Positions 1-7,619 of a DNA stretch of 37,226 nucleotides are shown piece by piece (positions within the stretch are counted from its first letter, which is position 1; the number at the start of each line of letters is the position of its first letter). The notes beneath the pieces are model-generated. The model was not told where the DNA came from and did no database searches. It saw nothing but the letters and a program-made list of their open reading frames with translations. The DNA comes from Alphaproteobacteria bacterium (GTDB taxonomy: Bacteria; Pseudomonadota; Alphaproteobacteria; Rhizobiales; Devosiaceae), in assembly GCA_018818925.1 (NCBI GenBank), contig JAHJQZ010000045.1:1-37226 (forward strand), in the 5' to 3' direction. The position numbers and the translations under genes are program-made.

Positions 1-516
<516 letters not shown>

Positions 517-567
517 CCCCTTCGGCACCCCAAGGCGATCGGCGCATCAATCCGATCCTCCAGAACC

Positions 568-601
568 AAACCCCTGCGCTCGCACGCGAGCGCAGGGGTT
601 T
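568..601 (+). terminator. Rho-independent terminator after ald
   Basis: A perfect 15-bp stem (568-582 pairs with 587-601) closes a four-base CACG loop. It begins with AAACCCC and ends GGGGTTT, followed by GTCTTT. It lies 52 bases beyond the ald stop and separates ald from the ABC importer. The symmetrical A and T tracts mean it could also work on the - strand, although no - strand gene ends here. Confidence 0.85.
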
Positions 602-659
602 GTCTTTGAGCCGGCGCGCCGGCAAAGGCATCGGAAACCGGCGACTATGCACGGCGTGG

Positions 660-873
660 GCAGCCGGCCCACAAACGAATAGAACTGAGATTGTGGGCAC
701 TTAGTATTTATTTCAGAGTTTTTCTAGTTACGGGCACACTTCGTAGACATCACTTCGCATACGGATGCATATTTGAGGCTTTCTATCTAGTATTCAGACA
801 GTTGTCGCATCAATGCGGCAGCAGATGAATCCATGCTTTCAGCCAATTTTCGACTCCGTTGTGGAGGAAACTT
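660..873 (+). promoter_or_regulatory. AT-rich leader upstream of the sugar ABC importer
   Basis: This stretch is clearly richer in A+T than the surrounding coding DNA and holds no convincing protein gene. It is the only place where the promoter of the importer operon can lie. It contains small dyads, GCAT-ACGG-ATGC at 757-768 and CGCAT-CA-ATGCG at 806-817, that could be operator sites. I could not pick a -35/-10 pair with confidence. The best attempt, TTGTCG at 802 with ATGAAT at 825, is poor. Confidence 0.35.
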
Positions 874-912
874 ATGCTACTTTGCAGGCGAGGGAATTGT
901 ACTCATTGGTAA
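874..912 (+). CDS. Candidate 12-codon leader peptide coupled to the ABC ATPase
   Basis: ATG at 874 follows a near-ideal ribosome site, GGAGG at 863-867, with six bases between. The frame reads MLLCRRGNCTHW and stops with TAA at 910-912. One base later comes the ATG (914) of the ATPase gene, in a different frame. The ATPase ATG has no strong ribosome site of its own at the right distance. The arrangement therefore looks like termination-reinitiation: ribosomes load at the leader and restart at the ATPase. I do not recognise the peptide. It contains two Cys and two Arg codons but no run typical of amino-acid attenuators. The coupling is inference from spacing. Confidence 0.45.
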   Translation: MLLCRRGNCTHW

Positions 913-913
913 C

Positions 914-1726
914 ATGAAAAACGCCCGCTCCGCGAATGTGGCCGCGCCGGTGGATGCCGCTCCGTTCGAGAACATCGTCCGTCTCGAGAACGTGCAGAAG
1001 TTCTTCGGCGCGATTCAGGCGCTCCGCGACGTCAATCTGTCGATCGGACGCAATGAGATCGTCGGCCTGATCGGCGACAACGGCGCCGGCAAGTCGACGC
1101 TCATCAAGGTGATGACCGGAGTGTTCAAACCGACCTCAGGCGATGTCTACATCCGCGACCAAAAGCTCGATCTCGACAATTTCTCGGTCTCCATGGCGCA
1201 CGACCTGTCGATCGAAACCGTCTACCAGGACAAATCACTCGGCGAGAAGCAGCCGCTCTGGCGCAATTTCTTCGTCGGTCGCCAGATCACCAATCGATTC
1301 GGCTTCATCGACATCAAGCGCGAAAAGGAAATCGCCAATCAGATCCTGATGGACGCCATCGGCTTCCGCGGCGCCGGCATCGGCGTCGATTCGACCGTCA
1401 GCGAGCTTTCGGGCGGCGAGCGCCAGGGCATCGCCATCGGCCGCGCCATGCATTTCAATGCCGATCTCATCGTGCTCGACGAACCGACGGCAGCGCTGGC
1501 GGTCAAGGAGGTCCGCAAGGTTCTCGATTTCGTCAAGCGCATCAAGAACTCGGGCCGCGCCTGCGTCTATATCGAGCACAATCTGGCGCATGTGCACGAA
1601 GTGGCCGACCGTCTTGTCATTCTCGAACGCGGGGCGGTGGTGGCGGAGATCACGCCTCAGGACATGACCGTCGCGGAACTGACGGACTATCTGATTTCCC
1701 TGCAGCACGAGCCCGGGGAGCGCTGA
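914..1726 (+). CDS. Sugar-type ABC transporter, ATP-binding protein (FrcA-like)
   Basis: This is a 270-residue single-domain ABC ATPase that would energise import through the permease encoded next. Visible motifs are Walker A GDNGAGKST (residues 54-62), signature LSGGERQ (165-171), Walker B LIVLDEP (185-191) and the switch histidine in YIEHN (222). The single ABC domain resembles the fructose/ribose FrcA type rather than the double-domain RbsA/XylG type. The frame is open back to an ATG at 833, which would add 27 residues. I prefer 914 because it lies one base after the stop of a leader ORF with a strong ribosome site, and because 833 has no good ribosome site. The stop is two bases before the permease start. 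Confidence 0.88.
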   Translation: MKNARSANVAAPVDAAPFENIVRLENVQKFFGAIQALRDVNLSIGRNEIVGLIGDNGAGKSTLIKVMTGVFKPTSGDVYIRDQKLDLDNFSVSMAHDLSIETVYQDKSLGEKQPLWRNFFVGRQITNRFGFIDIKREKEIANQILMDAIGFRGAGIGVDSTVSELSGGERQGIAIGRAMHFNADLIVLDEPTAALAVKEVRKVLDFVKRIKNSGRACVYIEHNLAHVHEVADRLVILERGAVVAEITPQDMTVAELTDYLISLQHEPGER

Positions 1727-1728
1727 GA

Positions 1729-2784
1729 ATGGCCAAGGGCTCCCGCATTCCGATCACAAGGCGTTTCGAAGGCCTGCCGATCATCATCGTGTTCATGTGC
1801 ATCCTTGCTGCCTTCATGTACACGGCGCCGGGCGTGTTCACCCAGCCTTTCATCTACACCACCTTCCTCAGCACCCTGCCGCCGCTGGTGCTGCTGGCGA
1901 TGGGCCTGACCTTCATCCTCGGCGCCGGCGAGATCGATCTGAGCTTTCCGGCCGTCATCGGTTTTTCCGGCTTCGTCTTCGCCGTGCTGTTCAAGGAATA
2001 CGATCTTGGGTGGTGGGCCGTGCTGGCGGCTCTGGGCGCCGGCATTCTCGTCGGTTTCATCAATGGCGCGCTTGTCGCCTTTGTCGGTATTCCCGCCTTC
2101 ATCACCACGCTCGGCACGCAGTTTTTCTGGTACGGCATGGCGACCGTGCTCAGCGGCGGCAAGTCCTACGCCCTGAGGGGCGCCGAGGAGTCCGCGGTCT
2201 GGCAGGTCATCGTCGGCCGGCCGCTCCGCGTGGAAGGCGATTTCGCCTGGGTCAGCCAGGTGCCGCTGCAATCATTGTGGACAATCATCATCGTGGTGTT
2301 CCTGTGGTTCGTGCTCAATCGCCACCGCTTCGGCGAGCACACCCTGTTCCTCGGCGATTCCAACGAGGTTTCCCGCGTGCTCGGCGTCCATGTCGAATGG
2401 GAGAAGATCAAGATCTTCACCATGATGGGCTTGCTCGCCGCCATCGCGGCGATCATGCTGACGCTCGAGAACAAGAATTATTTCGGCAATCAGGGCCAGG
2501 GCTATCTTCTGACCGCCATCGCGTCCGTGCTCATCGGCGGCACCTCGATCTTCGGCGGCCGCGCCACCATTGTCGGAACGGTCTTTGGCTGCCTCATCAT
2601 CGGCATGATCGAGGCGGGCCTGGTCGCGACCGGCCTGACCGGTGCCTGGGTCCGCACCATCCAGGGGCTGGTCTTCCTGATTGCCATTATCTTTTACCTG
2701 TTCGTCGACGAACCGCAGAAGCGGGCCCTGTTCCTGTCCCGCTTCCGGCTGCGGTCGAGATTCGGCGGTCGAACCGGCCGCTGA
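1729..2784 (+). CDS. Sugar-type ABC transporter, permease
   Basis: This is a 351-residue, strongly hydrophobic protein of the BPD_transp_2 (RbsC/FrcC-like) family that forms the membrane channel of the importer. About 8-10 membrane segments alternate with short loops. Family landmarks are the early GAGEIDLSFPAVIGFSGF, the SNEVSRVLGVHVE loop that contacts the ATPase, and the glycine-rich ASVLIGGTSIFGGRATIVGT near the C-terminus. The gene starts two bases after the ATPase stop and is followed by the binding-protein gene, so the three form one operon. Substrate cannot be inferred from the permease; a simple sugar or polyol is likely from the family. Confidence 0.9.
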   Translation: MAKGSRIPITRRFEGLPIIIVFMCILAAFMYTAPGVFTQPFIYTTFLSTLPPLVLLAMGLTFILGAGEIDLSFPAVIGFSGFVFAVLFKEYDLGWWAVLAALGAGILVGFINGALVAFVGIPAFITTLGTQFFWYGMATVLSGGKSYALRGAEESAVWQVIVGRPLRVEGDFAWVSQVPLQSLWTIIIVVFLWFVLNRHRFGEHTLFLGDSNEVSRVLGVHVEWEKIKIFTMMGLLAAIAAIMLTLENKNYFGNQGQGYLLTAIASVLIGGTSIFGGRATIVGTVFGCLIIGMIEAGLVATGLTGAWVRTIQGLVFLIAIIFYLFVDEPQKRALFLSRFRLRSRFGGRTGR

Positions 2785-2842
2785 TTATGGGGATAGCCGC
2801 CGAGGACGCGGCAATCCCCGTTTAAAAGGGAGGGAATATGCC

Positions 2843-3832
2843 ATGACTAAAACGTTACTTCTGACCTCTGTGGCCGCTCTGGCGCTTGCCGCCGGCACAA
2901 TTTTGCCGGCCGATGCCCAGGACAAGATCGGCGACGGCCTTGTCATGTACATGCAGATGGGCGGCAATCCCGGCGATGGCGCCACCCTCGCCCGCCAGAC
3001 GGGCGCGGCCGAAGCCGCCGCGGCCTTCGGCGTCGACCTCAAGGAGCAGTTCTCGGCCTGGGCGCCTGAAACCATGATCAACCAGTTCAAGGAAGCGGTC
3101 GCGGCTCGCCCCGACTGCATCGAGATCATGGGCCATCCCGGCGCGGTCGCCTTCCAGGACATCGTCAAGCAAGCCGTTGACGCCGGCATCGTCGTCACGG
3201 TCGGTAACTCGCCGATGACCTCCTTGCAGGACGAGTTCGGCACGGCGGGCATGGGTTATGCCGGCGTCGATCTTTATGCCGGCGGCGCCCTGACGGCCAA
3301 TTACATGCTGGCGCAAGGGTTGGAATCCGGCGACCAGGCGATGGTCTATGGCGTCTTCAGCCAGGCCGAACGCGGCCAGTCCGAAAAGGGTCTCGCCGAG
3401 ACGCTCGAAGCGGCCGGGCTTTCGGTCGACCGGCTCGAGATCACCCAGGAGATCAATTCCGACACATCGCTCGCGGTTCCGGTTCTGGTGTCCTATATCC
3501 AGAGCCACCCCGACCTCAAGGCCATCGGCACCCAGCATGGCGGCATCACCGGCGTTCTGGCTGAAATCCTCAAGAAGGCGGGCAAGCAGCCGGGCGATAT
3601 CATCGTCGGCGGCATCGACCTTGCACCGGCCACCATCGACGGCCTGCAATCGGGCTACATCTCGGCGACACTCGACCAGCTGCTCTATCTGCAGGGCTTC
3701 ATGCCGGTCGTGCAGTGCGTCATGTCGGCCAAGTACAAGATGCCGGGTCTGAGCCTGAATACCGGTGCCGGCGCCGTCACGCCCGACACCATTGGCGGCC
3801 TTGTCGAACTGATCGACGGCGGCATCCGCTAG
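2843..3832 (+). CDS. Sugar-type ABC transporter, periplasmic substrate-binding protein
   Basis: A 329-residue periplasmic binding protein of the Peripla_BP_4 (ribose/galactose-binding-like) family that delivers substrate to the permease. The N-terminus is a Sec signal peptide (MTKTLLLTSVAALALAAG) with cleavage expected after ADA, about residue 25. The mature protein shows the two-lobed alpha/beta pattern with MGHPGAVAFQDIVKQAVDAG and IIVGGIDLAP. The ATG at 2843 is preceded by GGGAGGG at a good distance. An ATG at 2838 stops after two codons. The binding protein comes last here, after ATPase and permease, rather than first as in many sugar operons. The ligand is unknown; no metabolic gene sits beside it. 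Confidence 0.87.
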   Translation: MTKTLLLTSVAALALAAGTILPADAQDKIGDGLVMYMQMGGNPGDGATLARQTGAAEAAAAFGVDLKEQFSAWAPETMINQFKEAVAARPDCIEIMGHPGAVAFQDIVKQAVDAGIVVTVGNSPMTSLQDEFGTAGMGYAGVDLYAGGALTANYMLAQGLESGDQAMVYGVFSQAERGQSEKGLAETLEAAGLSVDRLEITQEINSDTSLAVPVLVSYIQSHPDLKAIGTQHGGITGVLAEILKKAGKQPGDIIVGGIDLAPATIDGLQSGYISATLDQLLYLQGFMPVVQCVMSAKYKMPGLSLNTGAGAVTPDTIGGLVELIDGGIR

Positions 3833-3988
3833 CGCGCTCGGCGACTTGTCGGTTTGGAGACGCATGGCCGAGGTCGACGACGGGACGTAGTTTGGAGCCG
3901 GCGAGGCAGTCGTCACCTTGCCCGGGCAGGCTCGGCCGATCCGCGTCGGGCTTTGCCGCCGGCGGCGCAGCGGACCATATAGACCGAA

Positions 3989-4017
3989 ACGTGGCGGCGC
4001 CATCGGCGCCGCCACGT
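3989..4017 (+). terminator. Terminator-like hairpin after the sugar ABC operon
   Basis: A perfect 13-bp inverted repeat (3989-4001 with 4005-4017) has a three-base loop (ATC); because the stem is so GC-rich, the innermost pairs may open. It lies about 155 bases past the last gene of the importer. The T tract after it is short (CCCTTTG), so it may act partly through RNA stability. No other candidate terminator for this operon is visible. Confidence 0.6.
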
Positions 4018-4061
4018 CCCTTTGCACCGCCGTTTGAATGCCGGCCTCCCCTGCCGGGATG

Positions 4062-4208
4062 CAAAACCCCGCGCCTCTCGCGAGGCACGGGGTCGAGGAC
4101 AGTGGTGCAAACAGCCTCTGCCGAAGCAGGCTTCGGTGACCGAAGTCTAGACCAGGGCGCCGGCTCGGTGAGAAGACATTTCGTCTCGGCTGAACGATTG
4201 CCGCCAAT
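4062..4208 (-). ncRNA. Candidate small RNA, about 147 nt, upstream of and divergent from urtA
   Basis: On the - strand a promoter-like pair (TTGTGC, 16 bases, TATATT; 4242 down to 4215) would start a transcript near 4208. That transcript runs into a strong directional terminator at 4093-4066. No convincing protein gene lies between; the only short ORF is a 10-codon MSSHRAGALV, probably chance. The body contains three copies of one hexamer or its complement (4121-4126, 4131-4136, 4140-4145), so the middle copy can pair with either side, giving two mutually exclusive hairpins. I could not match it to a named RNA: it lacks the SRP RNA, RNase P and tmRNA signatures that I know, and I could not show a 6S-type fold. 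Existence is inferred from promoter plus terminator. Confidence 0.42.
4066..4093 (-). terminator. Rho-independent terminator on the - strand
   Basis: Read on the - strand, ACCCCGTGCCTC pairs with GAGGCGCGGGGT over 12 positions, including one T-G wobble, around a GCGA tetraloop. The T-run TTTT then follows. On the + strand the wobble becomes a C-A mismatch and there is no T tract, so the element is directional for - strand transcripts. Confidence 0.65.
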
Positions 4209-4214
4209 GCCGAG

Positions 4215-4242
4215 AATATAGGCAACAGCGAATATAGCACAA
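4215..4242 (-). promoter_or_regulatory. Sigma-70-type promoter for the candidate small RNA
   Basis: The - strand reads TTGTGC (4242-4237), a 16-base spacer, then TATATT (4220-4215), with a likely start near 4208. The region is AT-rich against a GC-rich background. A second TATATT-like box lies inside the spacer but has no good -35. Confidence 0.4.
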
Positions 4243-4339
4243 TAATTGTGCATGCTGCGACGGCCATGCCCAGTGAAAGGGCAGGCGGCGGCGCGCTCAA
4301 GGCCGGATGGCGGCCAGACAGGCGTCAAACGGCCGGAAT

Positions 4340-4363
4340 CCGTTTACTTCCCGGCATAAACGG
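4340..4363 (+). promoter_or_regulatory. Inverted repeat just upstream of the sigma-54 promoter
   Basis: CCGTTTA (4340-4346) and TAAACGG (4357-4363) form a perfect 7-bp inverted repeat with a 10-base gap. Its 3' edge is three bases from the -24 element of the urtA promoter. The centre would be near -41. It may be an operator or accessory-protein site for urtA. It does not match the NtrC consensus TGCACC-N5-GGTGCA, so the binding protein is unknown. Confidence 0.4.
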
Positions 4364-4366
4364 GGC

Positions 4367-4382
4367 TGGCACGCCCCTTGCA
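4367..4382 (+). promoter_or_regulatory. Sigma-54 (RpoN) promoter of urtA
   Basis: TGGCACGCCCCTTGCA matches the -24/-12 consensus TGGCACG-N4-TTGCA exactly. The -24 GG is at 4368-4369 and the -12 GC at 4380-4381, so transcription should begin near 4392-4393, leaving about 30 untranslated bases before urtA. RpoN promoters depend on an enhancer-binding activator, and for urea uptake genes in proteobacteria this is typically NtrC under nitrogen limitation. I saw only a TGGTGCA half-site at 4103-4109 and no full NtrC dyad. Confidence 0.88.
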
Positions 4383-4422
4383 AAATCTCCGGCGGTGCAA
4401 ACAACCACTGTCGGAGGACAAC

Positions 4423-5715
4423 ATGACAGACGCCAAGATGACACTCGCAGGGATCGGCCTCGGGTTGCTGATGGGCACGACCGGTTTTGCCGGGCTGGCC
4501 CTGGCCCAGGACGACACCATCAAGGTAGGCATTCTTCACTCCCTGTCGGGAACCATGGCGATTTCCGAAACTACCCTCAAGGACACCATGCTGTTCTTGA
4601 TCGACGAGCAGAACAAGAAGGGCGGCGTGCTCGGCAAGATGCTCGAACCGGTCGTCGTCGATCCGGCATCCGACTGGCCGCTCTTCGCCGAAAAGGCGCG
4701 CGAACTGATTTCCGTCAACGGCGTCGACGTCGTGTTCGGCTGCTGGACTTCGGTTTCCCGCAAGTCCGTGCTGCCGGTCTTCAAGGAACTCAATTCGATC
4801 CTGTTCTACCCCGTCCAGTACGAGGGCGAGGAATCCGAGCGCAACGTCTTTTACACCGGCGCCGCACCGAACCAGCAGGCCATTCCCGCCGTCGACTATC
4901 TGATGAATGAGGAAAGCGTCGAGCGCTGGGTGCTGGCCGGCACCGACTACGTCTATCCGCGCACGACCAACAAGATCCTCGAGCAGTATCTGCTCGACAA
5001 GGGTGTCCCGGCCGAAGACATCATGATCAACTACACGCCCTTCGGCCATTCCGACTGGCAGACCATTGTCTCCGACATCAAGGCCTTCGGCTCGGCCGGC
5101 AAGAAGACCGCCGTGGTCTCGACCATCAACGGCGACGCCAACGTGCCGTTCTACAAGGAACTGGGGAACCAGGGCATCTCGGCCGAGGACATCCCGGTCG
5201 TCGCCTTCTCGGTAGGTGAAGAAGAACTCGCCGGCCTCGACACCGCCCCGCTCGTCGGCCATCTCGCCGCCTGGAACTACTTCCAGTCGGTCGACGCCGA
5301 CATCAACTACGACTTCATCGACGGCTGGCACGCCTTCATCGGCAGCGAAGTTCGCGTGACCAACGACCCGATGGAAGCCCATTACATCGGCTTCAACATG
5401 TGGGTCACGGCCGTCGAAGCCGCCGGCACCACCGATGCCGACGCCGTCATCGACGCCCTGCCGGGCACCGAAGCGCCGAACCTTTCGGGCGGCACCTCGA
5501 TCATGCTGCCCAACCACCACATCACCAAGCCGGTGCTGATCGGCGAAATACAGGACGACGGTCAGTTCGACATCGTCTGGGAGACCGACGACCTGGTGCC
5601 GGGCGACGCCTGGACCGACTTCCTGCCGGAATCGAAAATGATCGAATCCGACTGGGTCGAGAAGAAGTGCGGCAACTTCAACACCGAAACCGGAGCCTGC
5701 GGCGGCTCGGAATAA
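4423..5715 (+). CDS. urtA: Urea ABC transporter, periplasmic urea-binding protein
   Basis: A 430-residue periplasmic protein of the branched-chain amino acid/amide binding family, here the urea-specific UrtA type. The N-terminus MTDAKMTLAGIGLGLLMG is a signal peptide with cleavage expected after ALA at about residue 28. UrtA hallmarks are IKVGILHSLSGTMAISE, FGCWTSVSRKSVLPVF, ILFYPVQYEGEESE, the YVYPRTTNKI segment, and a C-terminal half containing EAHYIGFNMWVTAVEAAGT. The ATG at 4423 follows CGGAGGA by seven bases and lies about 30 bases after the sigma-54 start site. It is the first gene of urtABCDE. A strong hairpin directly after its stop may keep this abundant binding protein at higher levels than the downstream membrane parts. 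Confidence 0.96.
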   Translation: MTDAKMTLAGIGLGLLMGTTGFAGLALAQDDTIKVGILHSLSGTMAISETTLKDTMLFLIDEQNKKGGVLGKMLEPVVVDPASDWPLFAEKARELISVNGVDVVFGCWTSVSRKSVLPVFKELNSILFYPVQYEGEESERNVFYTGAAPNQQAIPAVDYLMNEESVERWVLAGTDYVYPRTTNKILEQYLLDKGVPAEDIMINYTPFGHSDWQTIVSDIKAFGSAGKKTAVVSTINGDANVPFYKELGNQGISAEDIPVVAFSVGEEELAGLDTAPLVGHLAAWNYFQSVDADINYDFIDGWHAFIGSEVRVTNDPMEAHYIGFNMWVTAVEAAGTTDADAVIDALPGTEAPNLSGGTSIMLPNHHITKPVLIGEIQDDGQFDIVWETDDLVPGDAWTDFLPESKMIESDWVEKKCGNFNTETGACGGSE

Positions 5716-5740
5716 TCCGGCCGCACCGGTACGAGTCGCA

Positions 5741-5768
5741 GGGTGGAGGCGGCCTGCCGCCTCCACCC
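5741..5768 (+). terminator. Strong hairpin between urtA and urtB (attenuator or mRNA stabiliser)
   Basis: GGGTGGAGGCGGC (5741-5753) pairs perfectly with 5756-5768 across CT; the innermost pair must open to make a four-base loop. CTCTTT follows. It sits between the binding-protein and permease genes of one operon, a common place for hairpins that protect or partly terminate the upstream message. Full termination is unlikely since urtBCDE have no other obvious promoter. Confidence 0.55.
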
Positions 5769-5797
5769 CTCTTTGCCCCGCACGAGGTGAGACCACG

Positions 5798-7429
5798 ATG
5801 CCCCTGATGCGCATCCTTGCCGGATTTCTGATGGCGCTGACCATGGCCGTTGGCCTCGCCCCTGCCGCTAGCCCGGCGCAGGAGCTCGACGCCGACACGA
5901 TGGCACTGATCTCGCGATTGCCGGACGGGTCCTACAACGACCGCGCCAGCGTGGTGAGCGCCCTCGCCGCCACCGGCAACGCGGCGCTGGTGCCGCTGCT
6001 CCAAGCGCTCGATGATGGCAATCTCTACGTACTCGACGCCGACGGCTCCATCGTCCTCGGCATCAAGAAGGGTCGCGACTATGAGATTTCCGATCCCGTA
6101 ACCGGCGAAGATCGTGGCACGATCGGCACGCGCGACGCCGACAAGATCAAGGTCAACAACGGGCTGAGGCGCGTCATCGGCGCGGCGCTCGGCCAGATGA
6201 CGCTGATGAGCCCGGACCGCCGCACCCGCTTTGCCGCCGCCGAGGCGGTGCTGAAATCGGCCGACGCGGACTCGCTCGAACTGATTGACACGGCCCTTGC
6301 GGCCGAAACCGACGCCGGCATCGCCGCCCTGCTCGAACAGGCGCGCTCGATCGTCGTCATCCGCAACGATTTTCCGCTCGCCGACAAGCAGGCGGCGATC
6401 GACACGCTCGCCGAAAAGGCCGATCGCAACGCCATGGCCATCCTGAAGGGCGCGCTGGCCGAAGCCGATGCCGAACTGGCGCCGCTCCTGCAGAAGGGCG
6501 TCACCGCCATCGAAGGCAAGATCGCCGCCTGGAGCGCCGTCCAGAACGTCTGGTACGGCGTCTCGCTCGGCTCGGTTCTGCTGCTCGCCGCCATCGGCCT
6601 CGCCATCACTTTCGGCGTCATGGGCGTCATCAATATGGCGCATGGCGAGATCGTCATGCTCGGCGCCTACACCACCTTCGTGGTGCAAGAAGTCATCCGC
6701 AACAACTATCCGGGCCTGTTCGACTACTCGCTCGCCATCGCCCTGCCGCTCGCCTTCCTCGTCGCCGGCCTTGCCGGCGTTGCCATCGAGCGCGGCATCA
6801 TCCGCTTCCTCTACGGACGGCCGCTCGAAACGCTCCTGGCGACCTGGGGCCTGAGCCTCATCCTGCAACAGGCGGTGCGCACCATGTTCGGGCCGAACAA
6901 TCGCGAGGTCGGCAACCCGAGCTGGATGTCGGGCACCGTGGATTTCCTCGGACTTGCCATCACCTGGAACCGGCTGTGGATCGTCGTCTTCGCGCTGGTC
7001 GTCTTCGCCATCCTGCTGCTGGTGTTCAACCGCACGCCGCTCGGCCTGCAGATGCGGGCGGTCACCCAGAATCGTCGCATGGCCTCGGCCATGGGCATCC
7101 GAACCCCTTATGTCGACGCACTGACCTTCGGGCTCGGTTCCGGCATCGCCGGCATTGCCGGGGTCGCGCTCAGTCAGATCGACAACGTCTCGCCCAATCT
7201 CGGCCAGTCCTACATCGTCGACAGTTTCATGGTCGTGGTCTTCGGCGGGGTGGGCAATCTCTGGGGCACGCTGGTCGGCGCCATGACCCTTGGCATCGCC
7301 AACAAGTTCCTCGAACCCTATGCCGGCGCCGTGCTCGGCAAGATCCTCATTCTCGTATTCATCATCCTGTTCATCCAGCGCCGGCCGCGCGGCCTGTTCG
7401 CGCTCAAGGGAAGGGCCGTGGAGCAATGA
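5798..7429 (+). CDS. urtB: Urea ABC transporter, permease UrtB
   Basis: A 543-residue membrane protein, one of two permease subunits of the urea importer (LivH-like). It carries the long N-terminal region typical of UrtB. A signal peptide (cleavage near ASPA, residue 26) is followed by about 220 residues of helical, alanine-rich, HEAT-like sequence outside the membrane. The permease domain begins near residue 250 with VWYGVSLGSVLLLAAIGLAI, followed by ITFGVMGVINMAHGEIVMLG, the family signature of LivH/UrtB permeases. Further landmarks are LQMRAVTQNRRMASAMGI and VVFGGVGNLWGTLVGAMTLG. The ATG at 5798 has GAGGTGA upstream at a good distance. The stop is followed by a REP-like repeat cluster before urtC. 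Confidence 0.95.
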   Translation: MPLMRILAGFLMALTMAVGLAPAASPAQELDADTMALISRLPDGSYNDRASVVSALAATGNAALVPLLQALDDGNLYVLDADGSIVLGIKKGRDYEISDPVTGEDRGTIGTRDADKIKVNNGLRRVIGAALGQMTLMSPDRRTRFAAAEAVLKSADADSLELIDTALAAETDAGIAALLEQARSIVVIRNDFPLADKQAAIDTLAEKADRNAMAILKGALAEADAELAPLLQKGVTAIEGKIAAWSAVQNVWYGVSLGSVLLLAAIGLAITFGVMGVINMAHGEIVMLGAYTTFVVQEVIRNNYPGLFDYSLAIALPLAFLVAGLAGVAIERGIIRFLYGRPLETLLATWGLSLILQQAVRTMFGPNNREVGNPSWMSGTVDFLGLAITWNRLWIVVFALVVFAILLLVFNRTPLGLQMRAVTQNRRMASAMGIRTPYVDALTFGLGSGIAGIAGVALSQIDNVSPNLGQSYIVDSFMVVVFGGVGNLWGTLVGAMTLGIANKFLEPYAGAVLGKILILVFIILFIQRRPRGLFALKGRAVEQ

Positions 7430-7453
7430 GGTTCTGTTTGCACCGATCGACGA

Positions 7454-7582
7454 AGGCCCCCTCACCCGCCGCTCCGCGGCGACCTCTCCCCCAAGGGAGA
7501 GGTAAGTTGGGGCAAGCCCCCACCACCTCAACACCTCTCCCTGGGGGGAGAGGTCGGGCCGAAGGCCCGGGTGAGGGGGCCT
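7454..7582. repeat. REP-like palindromic cluster between urtB and urtC
   Basis: A 15-bp perfect outer inverted repeat (7454-7468 with 7568-7582) encloses two ACCTCTCCC/GGGAGAGGT hairpins (7482-7503 and 7533-7554) and a small GGGGC-AA-GCCCC hairpin near 7509-7520. This nested, GC-rich, all-palindromic layout is that of intergenic mosaic or REP elements in rhizobia. It fills the 190-base gap inside the operon and holds no gene. A related cluster lies between urtD and urtE. Confidence 0.8.
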
Positions 7583-7619
7583 CGGCCACAGTCTCAACCA
7601 TCCGCCGGAAGCGCCATCC

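Noticed and set aside
833-913. N-terminal extension of the ABC ATPase to the ATG at 833
   Set aside because: There is no good ribosome site before 833, the added residues do not look like the family, and the 914 start is placed for coupling with a leader ORF.
4093-4109. NtrC binding site upstream of urtA around the TGGTGCA at 4103
   Set aside because: Only one half-site is present; the left half at the required spacing does not match.
4110-4160. Guanidine or other riboswitch on the + strand before urtA
   Set aside because: The conserved guanidine-I segments are not found, and the nearby terminator is directional for the - strand and upstream of the sigma-54 start.
3777-4328. 183-codon frame on the - strand in the gap before urtA
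   Set aside because: It overlaps the end of the binding-protein gene, crosses a strong - strand terminator and has no ribosome site or domain.
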